DNA from: Holacanthus passer
Lineage: Eukaryota > Chordata > Actinopteri > Pomacanthidae
Assembly (NCBI GenBank): GCA_025331565.1
Contig: JAFREQ010000041.1
Span: 868,001-932,000, forward strand
DNA: 64,000 nucleotides
Reading direction: 5' to 3'
A model generated the notes under the pieces. That model had not been told where the DNA came from, ran no database searches, and saw nothing but the letters and a program-made list of their open reading frames with translations. Every line of letters starts with the position of its first letter. Within the stretch, counting starts at the first letter, position 1. Of this stretch, positions 24,892 to 37,199 are shown one piece after another. The position numbers were made by a program, and so were the translations under genes.

Positions 24892-24899
24892 AAAACGTG

Positions 24900-26489
24900 A
24901 ACCACTTTAAAAATTTTAAAAAAGTTTTAAAACTCTCCAACTTCATTCAGAGAGGTGGTGGAACGCATCTAAACTCATGTTTGTAATGTTTCTTCCTTGT
25001 GTCAAGCCACATGAACATGTCACAAAACTGTGCTGCTTGGTACATTATACAGATCATTATGGATTCTAATGGCCTTGATATTGGTTTACCTCTCTGTGTT
25101 GCAGTTCTCATATCACTGAATGTGAGCTTCTTTAGCTGCTCAGCAGGAGTGAGGGGTGTGGTATTGTGTGAATAAGAGATGTGAATACATACCCTCTATT
25201 CCTCATGACTGCCAGAGGTGGTGATCTGCACCTGGATGCTTCTTTATGCACACACTGATCCAGTATCTAGAATACAGAGACTATTATTCAGACTGTAGCA
25301 AATGGACAATCACTATTTCCAAATCTAATCTACGAAGGAAAAAAAAAAAACCTTTGGTGAGGACTACACAGAGCAGAAACTTAAATTAAAAATGTCCTGC
25401 CTCCACCCATTTTGAATTACAAACATCACACCGTGGAAATGTCTGAACAAACCCACTGACTGATTCTCAGCTCCTAGCCCGGGGAAAGGCTCATCCACTT
25501 TCCAGTTTGCATGACAAATGGGATGCAGCGCCTGGCATCCAGTTGGGAGACTGCCTTCTAAGTTAAAATATACCCACAGATGAGAATAAAACACAGCTCA
25601 TCAGTTCAAAATCCTCCCTGTCCTCACTTCATTAAAGCCAGCCCACTGAGTGCACGGACACTCTGGGAAGAGACGGGTTTTATATTTAAAAGTCACACGT
25701 TTTCCTCCAGGTTTGGATAATGATGGAAGACGCTCCTGTGTTCTGAGAGTGTCCCTAAACTTTACTGCTGGGAGGAGCAAAACACCAGCACTGCAAAGGT
25801 TAGGGGGTCAATTCCCACTGGGGTCAGTGATGCTAAAAATGGGCGTCCTAATGGTACTGCAAACGCTGTGTACTTTGTCCCAAAGAATACACAAAGACAC
25901 ATGCTATATAGGTGGAAACAGCAAATCATTTCATGTCCACAATGACGCCCTTACCTTTGCATTTAGTTACAACCAATTAAGAGTTTTTCATTTTAAATCA
26001 CATGTGCATAAAGCAGTCTGAGACACACACTCTGAATTCAACCCAGATTAGCTAATGTCTCTTATCTGAAGTCTCAAACATGCTTCTTATAGGAGAATAT
26101 AGGCAAATGTGGATGGTATGAAAATGTTGTTTTATTAGACTTTAACAGCTGTAACTCCCAGAAGACAATCCACAAATGTGTACCATGATCCACAAATATT
26201 TCATTATCCACAAACATGTTTTTTTTTAAATTTGTGTTTTCATAACGATTTGTAAATATACATTACTCACTCTGTATGTATCTAATGCACATTTAAAAAC
26301 AACAACAACAAAAATGTCTTTGTAGATCCGTCTGTACATGTGACACAGGTTCTGCACTTTTGTGGAAGGCTTCCTATCAGTCTGGGGGCCACATGACGTT
26401 TGTGACCCCCCTCCTGTTTCAGATTTTTGTTCTGTTTGTACTGTAAAAGGAGAGGGAAGCCAGCAGCCTGGCTTCAAACAGGGGGTGGA
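24900..26489. other. No gene recognised; SINE-like piece at 25775-25925
   Basis: Apart from the possible SINE listed separately, this stretch has an A run at 25339-25350, a T run at 26219-26227 and chance frames (25364-25594 minus, 25650-26021 plus, 26226-26477 minus). Confidence 0.45.
25775..25925 (+). mobile_element. Possible tRNA-derived SINE fragment
   Basis: The text AAAGGTTAGGGGGTCAATTC is close to a polymerase III B box (GGTTCRANNCC) with one base lost. It is followed by CCCACTGGGGTCAGTGATGC and TTTGTCCCAAAGAA, wording I associate with fish SINEs. A convincing A box and a 3' tail were not found, so this could be a truncated copy or a chance match. Confidence 0.33.
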
Positions 26490-27520
26490 ATTCGAATTTG
26501 TGATTCAGGATCAGGTTCATCTTCATCATCTTTCAAAAGCTTTCAATATAGCGGATCCTGTTATGCTCTTAAATAAACTTTGTAATCTTGAATTTGATGA
26601 AATAGCTTATAAATGGTTTCAGTTACCTCATGACTGAAATCAGTGTGGCTATTGGAAAAGTTAAATTTGAATTTGTGCAAATTGCGAAAGGTGTCCCACA
26701 GGTCTCAAACTGGGGTCTGTTTTGTCCACTCTTTATATACATTGCTTCTGCTCTATGTGGGTGTAATATACATTTTCATGCTGACAATACTATTTTGCAT
26801 TGTATTGCAGATGGTGCACATTCAGCTGTTAAGTCCCTTCAGCATGATTTTGCTTATTTACAAGTTGCGTTCAATAACAATGAAGTAGTTCTAAATGCAG
26901 GTAAGACTAAATTCATGTTTTTCACCAGAGCTAAACATATCGTTTATGTTAAGCTCATCATCTCTAGTAAAAATAGTATAAAGATCGAAAGAGTCACAAA
27001 TCATACATATCTAGGAATTTGTTTTCCTCTGCATTGTAGAAAGATGCTTATTGAGGCAACTTTCTTATCAGCCTTGGATTATGGTCACATTTTATACATG
27101 CATGCTTCAGCTGTGACTCTGAAGCCACTGGATGCTGTTTATCACTCTGCACTAAGATTTATTACTGGTCGTATTTATAACACTCATTATAATACTCAGC
27201 TAAAGTTGGGAGGCCCTTTCTCTCTGTGTGAAGTGACAGACACTGGGTTTTACTTCTTCACAAGGCCCTTATTTGTTTTTACATGACTTCTTGCTGATTT
27301 GATGATGCTGATTTTAATCTGGGTCCTTTTCAAACAAGCTCGAATGATTGGATTGCGTTGCAAGTGTCGGCTGTTTTTACTGAGCTTGGAAAATCCAGTT
27401 TTTCTCATTGTGCACGACCTGGAACAACAGGCGCCACTAGACTCTTGTTTTAGCCTTCTTCCAGTGCAAACTGCAGTTTCGGCTCACGTGAGGGAATGTT
27501 GCAGCTCGTAACTGCACCTT
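26490..27520 (+). mobile_element. LINE reverse-transcriptase remnant (L2/Rex-like)
   Basis: The reverse transcriptase of a non-LTR retrotransposon runs through two frames. The first (to 26637) reads HLSKAFNIADPVMLLNKL and EFDEIAYKWFQ, the block containing the first catalytic region. The second (26630-27286) reads KGVPQVSNWGLF, then IHFHADNTILHC, then VLNAGKTKFMFF and NHTYLGICF. A further shift near 27290 continues with NDWIALQ and TELGKSSFS. The normal YADD box is HADN here and GVPQGS is GVPQVS, so it cannot be active. The first frame reaches a stop at the shift near 26630. Neither the endonuclease domain nor a 3' tail was seen nearby. Confidence 0.9.
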
Positions 27521-28336
27521 GCATTTGTGGATGTTTTGCTACAGATCTGTTGTGGTATGAATTTAACAAAAGTCTGCAAAAATATTGGAGGGAAGTCAAA
27601 AATGTCACGTGACCTGGCAACCCACAAACATGCCAAAGGTGGAAAAAATGCACTGCTACATTTTGCAGGACCATTAAACAGCTTAAAAAAATACTTGCAA
27701 ATTTCAGATTAGATGCTGGTGTGATCCTTCACCACTCTTCAATACCACTGCTGACAAATTTTACTTTTATTTCTATACTGTTTTATAGTATTATATACTA
27801 CATATAATCTACCTATATATTTTCATAGTATTTATTTTATTTACAAGAAATCAAAAAAATACATATATTGATATCATGTTGGCCTCAAAAATCCAGTGCT
27901 GGCTGACTCCAATAGGCCCAGTGTTTGTGTATTAGAAAAGCTGAATATTGTAAGAATTTATGCCTTCCAGGTCCACTTGTTCAGGACATAGGCAATAATT
28001 CTGCCTCTGAGGGGGAAAGAAATGAAATTACTGACCCAATAAATAATCTACAGGCCACTTCTTTCTGATTTTCTCCTTCAAATTAGGCTCTAAGTTATCC
28101 CATGCAGGGTTATTTAGTGCAGCAATACCAAATTATGAGAATATTATAATCAAATGATCAATTTTGAAGTCAAAGCACAAAGCAATCAGTAAGAATTATA
28201 TTGTGATTCAGTTCATTTCCTCTCGCCTCAAAAGGGGGCGGGAGGTAGAGCTGGAGATGGCAGCCAGGGTATGTTGTGATTACAGCACTGAAGGCTAACC
28301 CAAGAGGTCAGGGGCTACAGGGTCAGACCCCACCGG
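27521..28336. other. No gene recognised
   Basis: AT-rich DNA downstream of the LINE, with TATA-rich patches at 27780-27870 but no tail repeat or target duplication that I could pair with the LINE. Confidence 0.5.
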
Positions 28337-28720
28337 GTGTGGTGCCCAGGAGGACTATGGAGCACTTTAATCTCATTAAAAATTGACTGCATTGGTGGGA
28401 AATCCAGTGAATCACACACGGCAGGGTCACACACAAGGCAGAGGACCTGTGTCGTTCCCCGGTATCACCGCCGCAGTGTGGAGATTACCTCTCCTGTAGG
28501 ACAACAGACTCTGCCAATCATGACCATGCTTACACATCGCGGTGACAGGAATGTGTTTGCCAAGCCTTGCAGAACAAATATTAATTTAATTTATGCAAAT
28601 ATGCACAAGAGTAGATTCATTTTAATTATTAAAATGAGACAGCTCTGTGTGCAACACATTGTTGTGCTGGTGAATCAGTGGCGTCTTACACCTCCTCTCT
28701 AATTATTAACAGCAACGTTG
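28337..28720. other. Candidate conserved non-coding stretch
   Basis: This contains AATATTAATTTAATTTATGC followed by AAATATGCAC near 28580-28605 (overlapping homeodomain and octamer-like ATGCAAAT sites) and TTTTAATTATTAAAATGAG near 28620. The 121-codon frame across it has no protein-like features. It is a regulatory candidate from motif density alone. Confidence 0.2.
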
Positions 28721-31700
28721 TACTTGGATGAAACGGAAGAGGGAAAGAGCAGGATTCCCTGTGGCTGGCACACAATGTGAGTCAAAAGGAGATAACACAT
28801 TTTTTCACACTAACTGATGCAGTTTTGATTTCTGGGTCTCTCTTTCTTTCTGCCTGCCAGTCTGTCTCTCTTTTTCATTCACACTGTCAGTCTCTCTCCA
28901 TCTTTAACTCCCCTCGGAGCGCGGGCAAGACGGAACTTTTTACTATTGAGACCTACTTTTCTAGCAACCACGTCTGTTGGTTATATCATTGTAGACACCA
29001 AGTTCGTGACAGGGACCTGTGAACACAGCGACATTGCAAAGAAAGGTCAACCTGAGGTTAGTTAAACTCATTTTAAAGAGAAAATGAATTTGAATGGTAA
29101 AATTATTAGGAAACGAACTATGTTTATCAAGACAAGAAGCAAAGGCAAAGGTGGAAGTAGCATGTCAATGTTACAGAGAAACACAACTTTCTAAGAAGGA
29201 TGCTGGGTTAGAAGTTGGATAGATCAACAATTCAAGTGACTCCAAAGAATGTTCACTTCCTGTTTTCTGCCAACAAAAGTGGTTATTTTAACCAAAACCG
29301 TGGTATTTTATGGCCCTACCAAAGTACTATAAGGATGCAGGAATATTTGGGCATAAGCAACTTATAGCTTAAACCAATATTACATTTTTTGTTGTTTACT
29401 TTGTCGTCTCAGATCTCACTAATTACCTGGTGACTGCACTAATCATAACTGATAAAAATGACAGCCAAAACTACAAAAATAAGCCCCATGTTGTCATAAA
29501 CTCTAATTATCCTTTAAGTGATACAAACTGTCTGTCAGCCTCCTCACTCGCCTTTTTATCTTTCAGTCTGAGTGTGCATTGATATCAAGTGTGTGACTTC
29601 TTCTTTCTTCCACGGCTGGATTTTAGTATCACTGACACCGAAGCACCACGGATGGGAGGGGGAGTGTGGCAGAGAGACAGAGGAATAGAGAGAGAGAAAG
29701 AGAGAGAGGGAGAAGAATAGTTTGCATTATTGATGAACGCTCTATAGGCTGAGAGACGACTCCTCCTTTCCCCCCAATGCTCGTGAAACAACATGCATAC
29801 TTTTACAATGTAAAAAAAATCCATGCTGCCATTACTATAAGTAGCATTAGTGAGATTAATCTGAACAAACACATTTCCCAGCTGCACAATGGCACTTCAT
29901 TTAGAAGAGTCGTTTCATGGAGGCTATTCTTTGATGTGCTGATAAGGATCCTGCGTCATAAAAAATGGCTCCCTCTGGTGAAAAAATATAAGTTTTATTA
30001 TGTGCAATCAAATTAAGTATTGGAGAAACTATCCTGAGAACACAGTTTACCAAACTACCTATTCCTCCACACTAAAAGCACTGAGCCTTCTGGATTAATT
30101 AGCACCATTAAGAGTTTTCGCTGGTTAAACGGAACAAAAAGAAGTGTTTGCATATGTTGTGCTGTGGCCAAACTACCCTTTCTACCTTTTATCATTGGAT
30201 TACTGTCATTTCCTCGTTGAGAGTGCATCCCCACACATTTCCAGCGGTATGTACCTCTGGAACCACGCACCTTTTCTCCTGATAAGAAAGTGCTCAAGCA
30301 GACCTCAGTTGTCTTCTAGGTAGTTTGTCAAAGCGCACATAATTAGTCTGGAAGGAGAAGAGTTCTTTGGCAAGCCACAAAACCCAGAACTACTTAATAA
30401 GAGTGTCTTGAAATGATTACACTGTGGGTGTGGAATAAATAGACTAACCCTGGCAGCCCCATGTAACAGTATGAGCTCATTTCAAAGTGTGATCGTGGTG
30501 CATGATATGACTTGGTATCGTGTCACAGCGTAAATAAAGTGCTTGTCGTATCATCAACCCTTTTTTTAAAAGGTTCCCTGTGGAGTTTTTGACTACGTTT
30601 GGTTTTACCAGTCAGCCACTGTTTTGTTAGTATCTTCTGCAAACACGCCGGCAATTTTGTTGGTTTACAAAATAACTCAGCGGGGATTCCGAAGCCAACA
30701 ATGCACCATGCACACCCGCTTCACGCAGTGTTTGGCCAGGTGACCCCGAGTTAATAAAGCAGATTTTAATGTCTTTTTGTGTGAACAGCCCAGACTGAAA
30801 GTGGGCCACATTATCCACATTTGTGAAATTCATCGTGTCTTACCCTTCTCCATGCCATTTGCAACAAAGCATGAACGCTTTTACCTTTAGACATGTTCAG
30901 ATGACACATGTACAAAGCAGTTTGTTTGAAGCACACTGAACCATTGACCACACCAACCACTTCAATCCAGACATACTAAAGAGCTAATACAGATGAGTCA
31001 ACCCTTTGTCCTCTGTGTTGATGTTCATTCTTTCAGAATATACTTTGTGTTGCAGTTCATAGGTTTCCTTAGCAATAAGTCTGAGCTTTTAAGGGTATTC
31101 ACAGTTGTCATTCAGTGACTTGAGCTGGCATTTTTAGATATCTGCATTCATGGGAGGTTTGCAGGAGTATAAAGATGACAGTTTGCAGGAAACCCATGAA
31201 ATACAGACCAATACTGCAATTTTACCTTTAACCACCACTTACAATAAAAGATATCAGTTGTAAGGGCCCTCCTACACAGAGCAAAATGTCTCTGCTTTCA
31301 GAACATCTAACAAGACTTGTCGAGGCACAAGGAGCATTTATTACAAACCGTTTAGCCACTTAAGATCTCTGCTGCTACACCCTGAAGACAGAACCCCCCC
31401 TGAGAGAAAGACCTGGGTGGCGTATGTCATCATCGCAGCATCACATGTGACAGCTGTGGGGAACAATACATCACCTGTGGACAAGAGAGCGAAGAAACAC
31501 CAGAAAGACACCAGCTATCTGTGAAGACCAGAGCAAAACCAGTCACAGCATCTTCTGAGAAGAGGTCAAAGGTCATCGACCAGGAGTCAGTGGGCAGGAG
31601 ATCGTCCTTGAAGTGTGATTTCATCATACTATGTACACGTATGTGATTCTGAATATCTGGGATCATATGACCATAATGCTAACAGACAACAAAATAAATT

Positions 31701-32079
31701 AAAAAAAACAGGGATAGACAAAGACTTCCTGTATATGTAATCTCATGAAATGACTTATCTGCATTCCAAGCGAAAAAATACAGTAGCCGTCTTGGGACTA
31801 AAATAACAGGATTATAAGGAGGCAAATTCTGCTCCGAAAGTACTTGAAAGTTTACTTCATAAAGTCATTCAGTTTTCTGGAGTCAAACTCTTTCCCAAGA
31901 ACGGCTAAACAATCCCCCGTGTTAATGCGTCCACAATGTCCCCTGCTGCTCTCCTGGTTGTATTTGTTAATTAGTTTGGATGTCTTTTGTGGAGCTATGG
32001 CAGTCAAATAATTAACAATGACAAATAGCTTTCGTGTCCACTAGCGCTTATCCCACCTCTACAGCTGTGGGGATCTCGC
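28721..32079. other. No gene recognised; GA-rich tract
   Basis: A purine-rich (GA)n-like tract lies at about 29670-29718. The short inverted word AACCCTTTTTTTAAAAGGTT occurs near 30557. Frames at 29585-29887 (minus), 30055-30297 (minus), 30627-30833 (minus) and 31430-31666 (minus) are unrecognised. No transposon ends were found in these 3.3 kb. Confidence 0.45.
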
Positions 32080-32460
32080 TCCTCTGCAACTTGTTTTTAT
32101 CAGGCCACAGGAGCCAAACCAAAACTGCTAATGCGTTAATTTATAACATGACCTGGCATCGGGCCGAGGCAGCCTCTCAGAAAGAGAGAGAGAGGGAGAG
32201 GGAGAGGTTGTTGGGGTGAAAAACTGCAGTGTCACCAAAAGTCCACTTTTAGCCCTCTTGCATCAGGTTACTGTGTAAGAGCTGATACAGCCCGAGGAAA
32301 CAGATGTCCTTGTGTGCCGGATTGTAATTATTAATGGGTGAGAGTTGCTGGTTTCATCAAAGCCTGAGCTGCGTGGCGCCATGTGCAGGCTTGATCTCTC
32401 TTAATGACAGACAGGAGGACTATACACATCAACTCTAGTCAGTAAACACCACAACTTATT
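32080..32460. other. Candidate conserved non-coding stretch
   Basis: A (GA)-rich tract (32179-32206) is followed by complex DNA containing GGATTGTAATTATTAATGGG (32320-32339) and CTCTTAATGACAGACAGGAG (about 32399). Homeodomain-type cores without any coding signal suggest an enhancer-like stretch; this is unverified. Confidence 0.2.
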
Positions 32461-33159
32461 TAGCATGGTTATCCTCAATGTGAGAGCAGGTAGAGAGAGG
32501 AAAGACTACAGAGGAATAAGATAGATCAGGCTTTGGATACACACACAATACTTGTTAGTAACATACACTTAATGTTAATTTTGGTATTATACTTTTCCAT
32601 TAACTGATTGTGCTGCAATTAATCACGATAAACGTATCAGGAGTGCACGAGATTTCAGACTGATTCATTGCAAAATTTTTGAGGTAAATGGGAAATTAAA
32701 TATGTCTTTGGTATTCAGATCATATCAGCCTCATCCATAAAAGAAATTAAAAAAAAAACATCCCAAAATGCTGAAAGAGCATTGAAGAAAGTCCTATTCA
32801 ATGTAATGTAACCAAATGAGTCTGTGTGTGAGACACTGAGTCCAAATGAATGTAAGTGACTTCACAGAGATGTGAATGCTGGCCAGCATTAACCTTCACT
32901 GAGAATGTCAGTAAGGAAGTTAGAGGAATAACAAGAATGATGGAAAACAGCAAAAAATGTCAGAAAAGCAAAGCTACACGTGAAGCAGACAAAACACGGG
33001 GGATCACTATGTATATTTTTCAGTAAACACGTATGGGGGTTTATATAAATGTCTCTTCACTCAGCCTCAGGGTAGATGCTGTTTTACAGTAGACAGCTCA
33101 TCAAGATGAGCAACAAGTGTCAGGAGGGCAAGTTGACAACGTGAGATCAAGCAAATATA
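32461..33159. other. No gene recognised
   Basis: No open frame of note, no long repeat and no element ends. Confidence 0.5.
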
Positions 33160-33215
33160 AAATAGGGCTGCACGGTGTTTGAAAAAAACTGACATTGCGA
33201 TACTTTTTTTCCCAG
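33160..33215 (+). mobile_element. Short fragment of a dispersed DNA-transposon repeat
   Basis: ATAGGGCTGCACGGTGTTTG followed by GACATTGCGATAC resembles the end of a very common fish repeat that starts GGGCTGCACGATAT and continues into GCGATA-rich text. Only about 55 bases are recognisable and no second end was found. Confidence 0.4.
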
Positions 33216-34249
33216 TGGTATATGTCACAGTGTGTTTTTCATGGACAGATACAGAATTAGGGAGGACACTTTTCATCATGTGGACTCCTCCACTTTAGTT
33301 TCACCTATGCAGCTCTGGCACCAGCATGGCCAAGTGGAGAGACAACAGCTGGAGAGACATTTGGGAGAAACAACACGTTTCTTAATAAACTGGACTTTTG
33401 TGTCGCAGCTGTGTTATTTATATGTGTTTCTAACAATGTTCCAGTGTATGCTTCATCTGTGTGTTGGAAGATAAACAGGCCTCCCGGCGCTGCTGACGAC
33501 GGTAAAACTCTCAAAGTCAAGCAGTAAACAGATTTATCTATATGCCAGCAAGATGTAAGAACAGATAGAAGTTACAGATACTGCAAGTTTTGAGTGCTGT
33601 GTGTGTAATTCGTTTCTGAAATCAGGGCACGAACCAGCCCTCTGACAGGGACTTTTTAACTTTTAACCGGCACCAGGATGAGCTCACGCTGATAACGGGA
33701 ATACACAAAAGCTCCTTCAAGTAACTGAACGCCTGCCTCCAGCATCCAGGCAACATTATCTGTGACAAAGCCGGAACGTAGATCAAATTTAGAGCTTTGA
33801 CTTCACACTCGGCTCTCTCTTCAGCGCAGTCTGGCACAACAACTACATGAATGATCATTCCCACCCAACTGCGAGGAAAAGTCATTTCAGTGGTTTGTGC
33901 CTGCAATCTCACTGTTTTGGTCACTCCCCAAAGCTCATGTTCGAAGGTTAGCCTTGGAAAGCAATTCAACTAGCAAATCCAGACCTATTCAAAAAAATGT
34001 TTTTCGTCTATTCTAACAAACATCAGCATTAGTAATAAACAGCTGGGCTCAGCTGAGAAGTGATTGAAACACAGTGGCTCCAGCTCCCCATGTTACCGGC
34101 AGTGAGACTCAGGTTGGAGAAGATTTGAATATTCAGTAACTATTACATCACTTAACCGCCATCCTGGCACCACGCAGAAAGTAATGATGCCTCAAGTCAA
34201 TCAGTCTTAAAGTGCCTGTGAAACAGGTAGCATAAATTGCAATAACTGT
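33216..34249. other. No gene recognised
   Basis: Frames at 33232-33474 (plus), 33305-33520 (minus) and 33622-33969 (minus) overlap each other and match nothing known. Confidence 0.45.
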
Positions 34250-34760
34250 TAAAAACTAGCAGCTTTTTAAAGTATTAATTTCCTCTTCACATAATTGGAT
34301 AGGACACCAAGGTGGCTGGCAATACTTTTTATGGGACCGCCCTGTCAGGAGTGCAGATTGTCTTTTGAGGCAGACTGATGGTTGAGTGCAAAGTGACAGT
34401 GAATCTTGGAAATGGGACTCCTTAGAACATTATTTGCCATAAATTTCCAAGAGGATCTCTACTCAAGGTCAGCTGTAAAATTGACAGCCATCAAGCAAAT
34501 CTCAGCTCACCATCATCACCAGCCAAGGCTTCATGAAGAAAGCACCCTCCATCTTTAACAGCGAGTGTCTGGCCCACCACTGGCCAGCTGAGATGGGAGC
34601 ATGACCCAGTCCCGTGCGAAGGCCTTTAAAAGTCGGGCCAATAAAAGATGGTTAGTCTCCAAGCAGACTTGTAGAAGACTCATAACTGAGGACAGCCAAT
34701 TACTTGCAGCTTCCATAAAGACTTAAAAGGCTGAACTTTAGGATTGATTCAGTCTTGTGT
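34250..34760. other. Candidate conserved non-coding stretch
   Basis: About 500 bases of high-complexity DNA free of repeats and open frames, with AAAGTATTAATTTCC, CACATAATTGGATAGG and GGGCCAATAAAAGATGG words. The complete lack of stretches above about 60 codons, together with balanced composition, is typical of ancient vertebrate enhancers. It could equally be plain unique DNA. Confidence 0.2.
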
Positions 34761-35747
34761 GGCGCCTGGTGAAAGGTTTTGCTGGGTTTACTGATCCCTT
34801 ATGAGCCAGCTCATCCACTGTATGGATCTGGGTCTAGCAATGGCAATCCCTTTCAATCTGGATTTTGATTTGAATGGATTTGACAACATTGGCTGAATCA
34901 TGAAAAATCAGTGGCTGCTAAATTGAAATACTCAATATCACCCTTATTCTAGTTTGCTAGCTGAGCACCATTGATAAAAAGGCTGCCAGTCCAATCAGCA
35001 AAGATCCACTGTAGTTTTATAAGTGGCTTGTAACTAAGGCTAATAGTGGCATTTTTTTACAAGCTCTTCCTATCAGGTATGAGCGACTGTTAAAAAAGCT
35101 GGCTTCTCGTTCAATACTGGTGCAAGATCTTATTGATATGTTCACAACACTCATGACAAGGAACATTCTCATTGAAGGTCAAGAGCCTTTGGATGTTCAG
35201 CATGTTTGATGCTGCTAAACCGACCTCAGTCAATGACGCTTAAACCCGTGTTTGCATGCGTACAAATGAGAGGGATTTCTTGAAAACAATCATAACGTTA
35301 ATTAAACACATTCATGCAATACCATGGTTATCTACATGCATCAATTTTCCCATCTTCAAGGCAGTGGTTTCAGTCCATTTCAGCACAGCATGAAAATGAA
35401 CTTGCAGAGTTCAAAATTTCTTGATAGGTAATCCATCAGAATTTTTTTTTTTTCATTTTTGTGTAATGAAATCAAATGCCAAATTGACAATCCTCTCTCC
35501 ACGATCCAGCGTTTGCTTAAGGAAAATGTACCTAAATCTATTGCAGTCCCAGGGTCACTACAGGATGATAATGTAAGGCTGATTTACAAAGGTAGCACAG
35601 CAAAGTACTGCATGTTTTAAAAAATGGTTGACAGGAAGTATATAATGGAAATATATCTCCATTTTCTATCTCAATAAGTTATCAATCCTGTGGTGAGAAC
35701 TGCAGGTGTGTTTTTTGAAACCAACCCATATTATGACACATGAATGA
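34761..35747. other. No gene recognised
   Basis: T-rich run at 35443-35459 and otherwise featureless AT-rich sequence. Confidence 0.5.
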
Positions 35748-35801
35748 CAGTGAATCTCCCCACTGAGGGAAGAATAAAGGAATATCTTATCTTATCTTAT
35801 C
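35748..35801 (+). mobile_element. 3' tail of a Rex1/Babar-like LINE with (ATCTT)n
   Basis: GTGAATCTCCCCACTGAGGG then AAGAATAAAGG leads into four ATCTT units (35783-35801). Teleost Rex1-type LINEs end in a segment of this form (TTTCCCC...GGGA.AATAAAG) plus a short tandem tail. Only the extreme 3' end is present, meaning severe 5' truncation. The tail abuts another LINE fragment a few bases downstream. Confidence 0.7.
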
Positions 35802-35811
35802 TGGAAGTTTG

Positions 35812-36270
35812 TCAGATCCTGTTTCTGTCATATGAAAATTTGCATCCAAGACCAGACTGGTTTTGAGTTTCAAAGATGCAGACACTATCATACTCATCAG
35901 GCCTTTGTTCCCTCACGTCTGGGCTACTGCAGTGGTCTTTTAATAGGTGCGAGCCAGAAATCACCCAACAGGCTTCAACTAGTACAAACTGCAGCTGCAA
36001 GACTAAACACAAACCAAGAAGATGCTTTTAGCATCCCTCCACTGGTTATCTTTTGGTTTTGGGATTGCTTTTAAAGTCTAATTGAGCTCTTCATTGGCCA
36101 GACTCCAGATTATATTTCAGAGTTGCTTTCTGTGTATCAAACTGTTCACAGCCTGAAGGCCTCAGACAAAAACCTTCGAGCCGTTTTTGTCTGGGTTTAA
36201 GACCAGAGGAGAATCACCCGGTTTCTAAACCTTCCTGTAAACCCTGCCTTAAAACAATTTCTTATTGATA
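35812..36270 (+). mobile_element. L2-like LINE ORF2 C-terminal remnant
   Basis: Downstream of the reverse transcriptase, L2-type ORF2 proteins carry a conserved C-terminal region. Here the frame reads HTHQAFVPSRLGYCSGLL, then RLQLVQTAAARL. In other frames it continues with TPDYISELLSVYQTVHSLK and CKPCLKTISY. At least two frameshifts separate these blocks. The copy lacks the endonuclease and the catalytic reverse-transcriptase motifs, and it begins 10 bases after a different LINE's 3' tail. Confidence 0.87.
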
Positions 36271-37199
36271 ACCACTGTGCTTTTTATGTTATTTGTCTGT
36301 TCGATGAGTTCAAAAACATTTGTCACTGTATAATATTCATTTTGACAACAGCTAAACTAATATACTCTTTTTTATTATTGTACACAAAAATGGAAATGAA
36401 TTCCCCCCAAAAAGGTGCACTGCTTTGTCAACACAAATCAGAAAGCCTTTATTACAGTGGATACGTGAGTCAAATCAAGACCAATGCACAACTTTGTCTT
36501 TGTGATATCGTTGTTTTTTCAGATTTTTTTTGCTGATGTTTTTGCAGTTTTGCAGTTCCATTGGAAGGAGAACAACTCTACAACCTGAAATCATATTAGA
36601 ACAGAATCTCAATTGGTCCCAGTTGGTCTACGATGATAAATACCACAGCTGGAATAGGCAAGTTTAATTTGGACCCTATTGCTTCAAATGAATCTTTAGT
36701 GAACATCATGTACACCAGTAGTTGGCAAACAGTGGCTCATGGGCCGATTCTGCTCCTCCAACCAAAATAATTGGCCCCCTGACAAAAGTTGAAACTTTCC
36801 TGGTTGTAGTTTACATTAAAGCTTTAACGTAATTATTAATTTCATTTCTAAACCATAACAAATTCGTTTCTCACAAATGAGAGAGAGGTGAGAGATAAGA
36901 GAAATAATATGTTGACGGCATTTTTATCTAAGACAACGACAACGCTTTCCTTCAAACATAAGCGAAACAGGCTGCTTTTTGTTGCATAACATATCATGAA
37001 ATCTCTTGTTGCATATCGCAGCACATGACATCATTTTGGATATATAAGCCAGTCAGCATCAGATGAAGTCTTCCTTCATGTACAATCCTCAAACAAACAG
37101 TTTCATAAGTACATTCCACTCTTACATGAATTGAAAGAAATAAACCAAACATGCTGACACTGCATCTGTACAACACGTCCCCTCTGATAGTGAGACAAA
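36271..37199. other. No gene recognised; possible hAT-Charlie-like end at 36716
   Basis: CAGTAGTTGGCAAACAGTGG then CTCATGGGCCGATTCTGC at 36716-36753 resembles the end of Charlie-type hAT elements (CAGTGGTTCTCAAA...GGGCC). No matching second end or 8-bp duplication was found, so it is a fragment at best. Confidence 0.35.
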
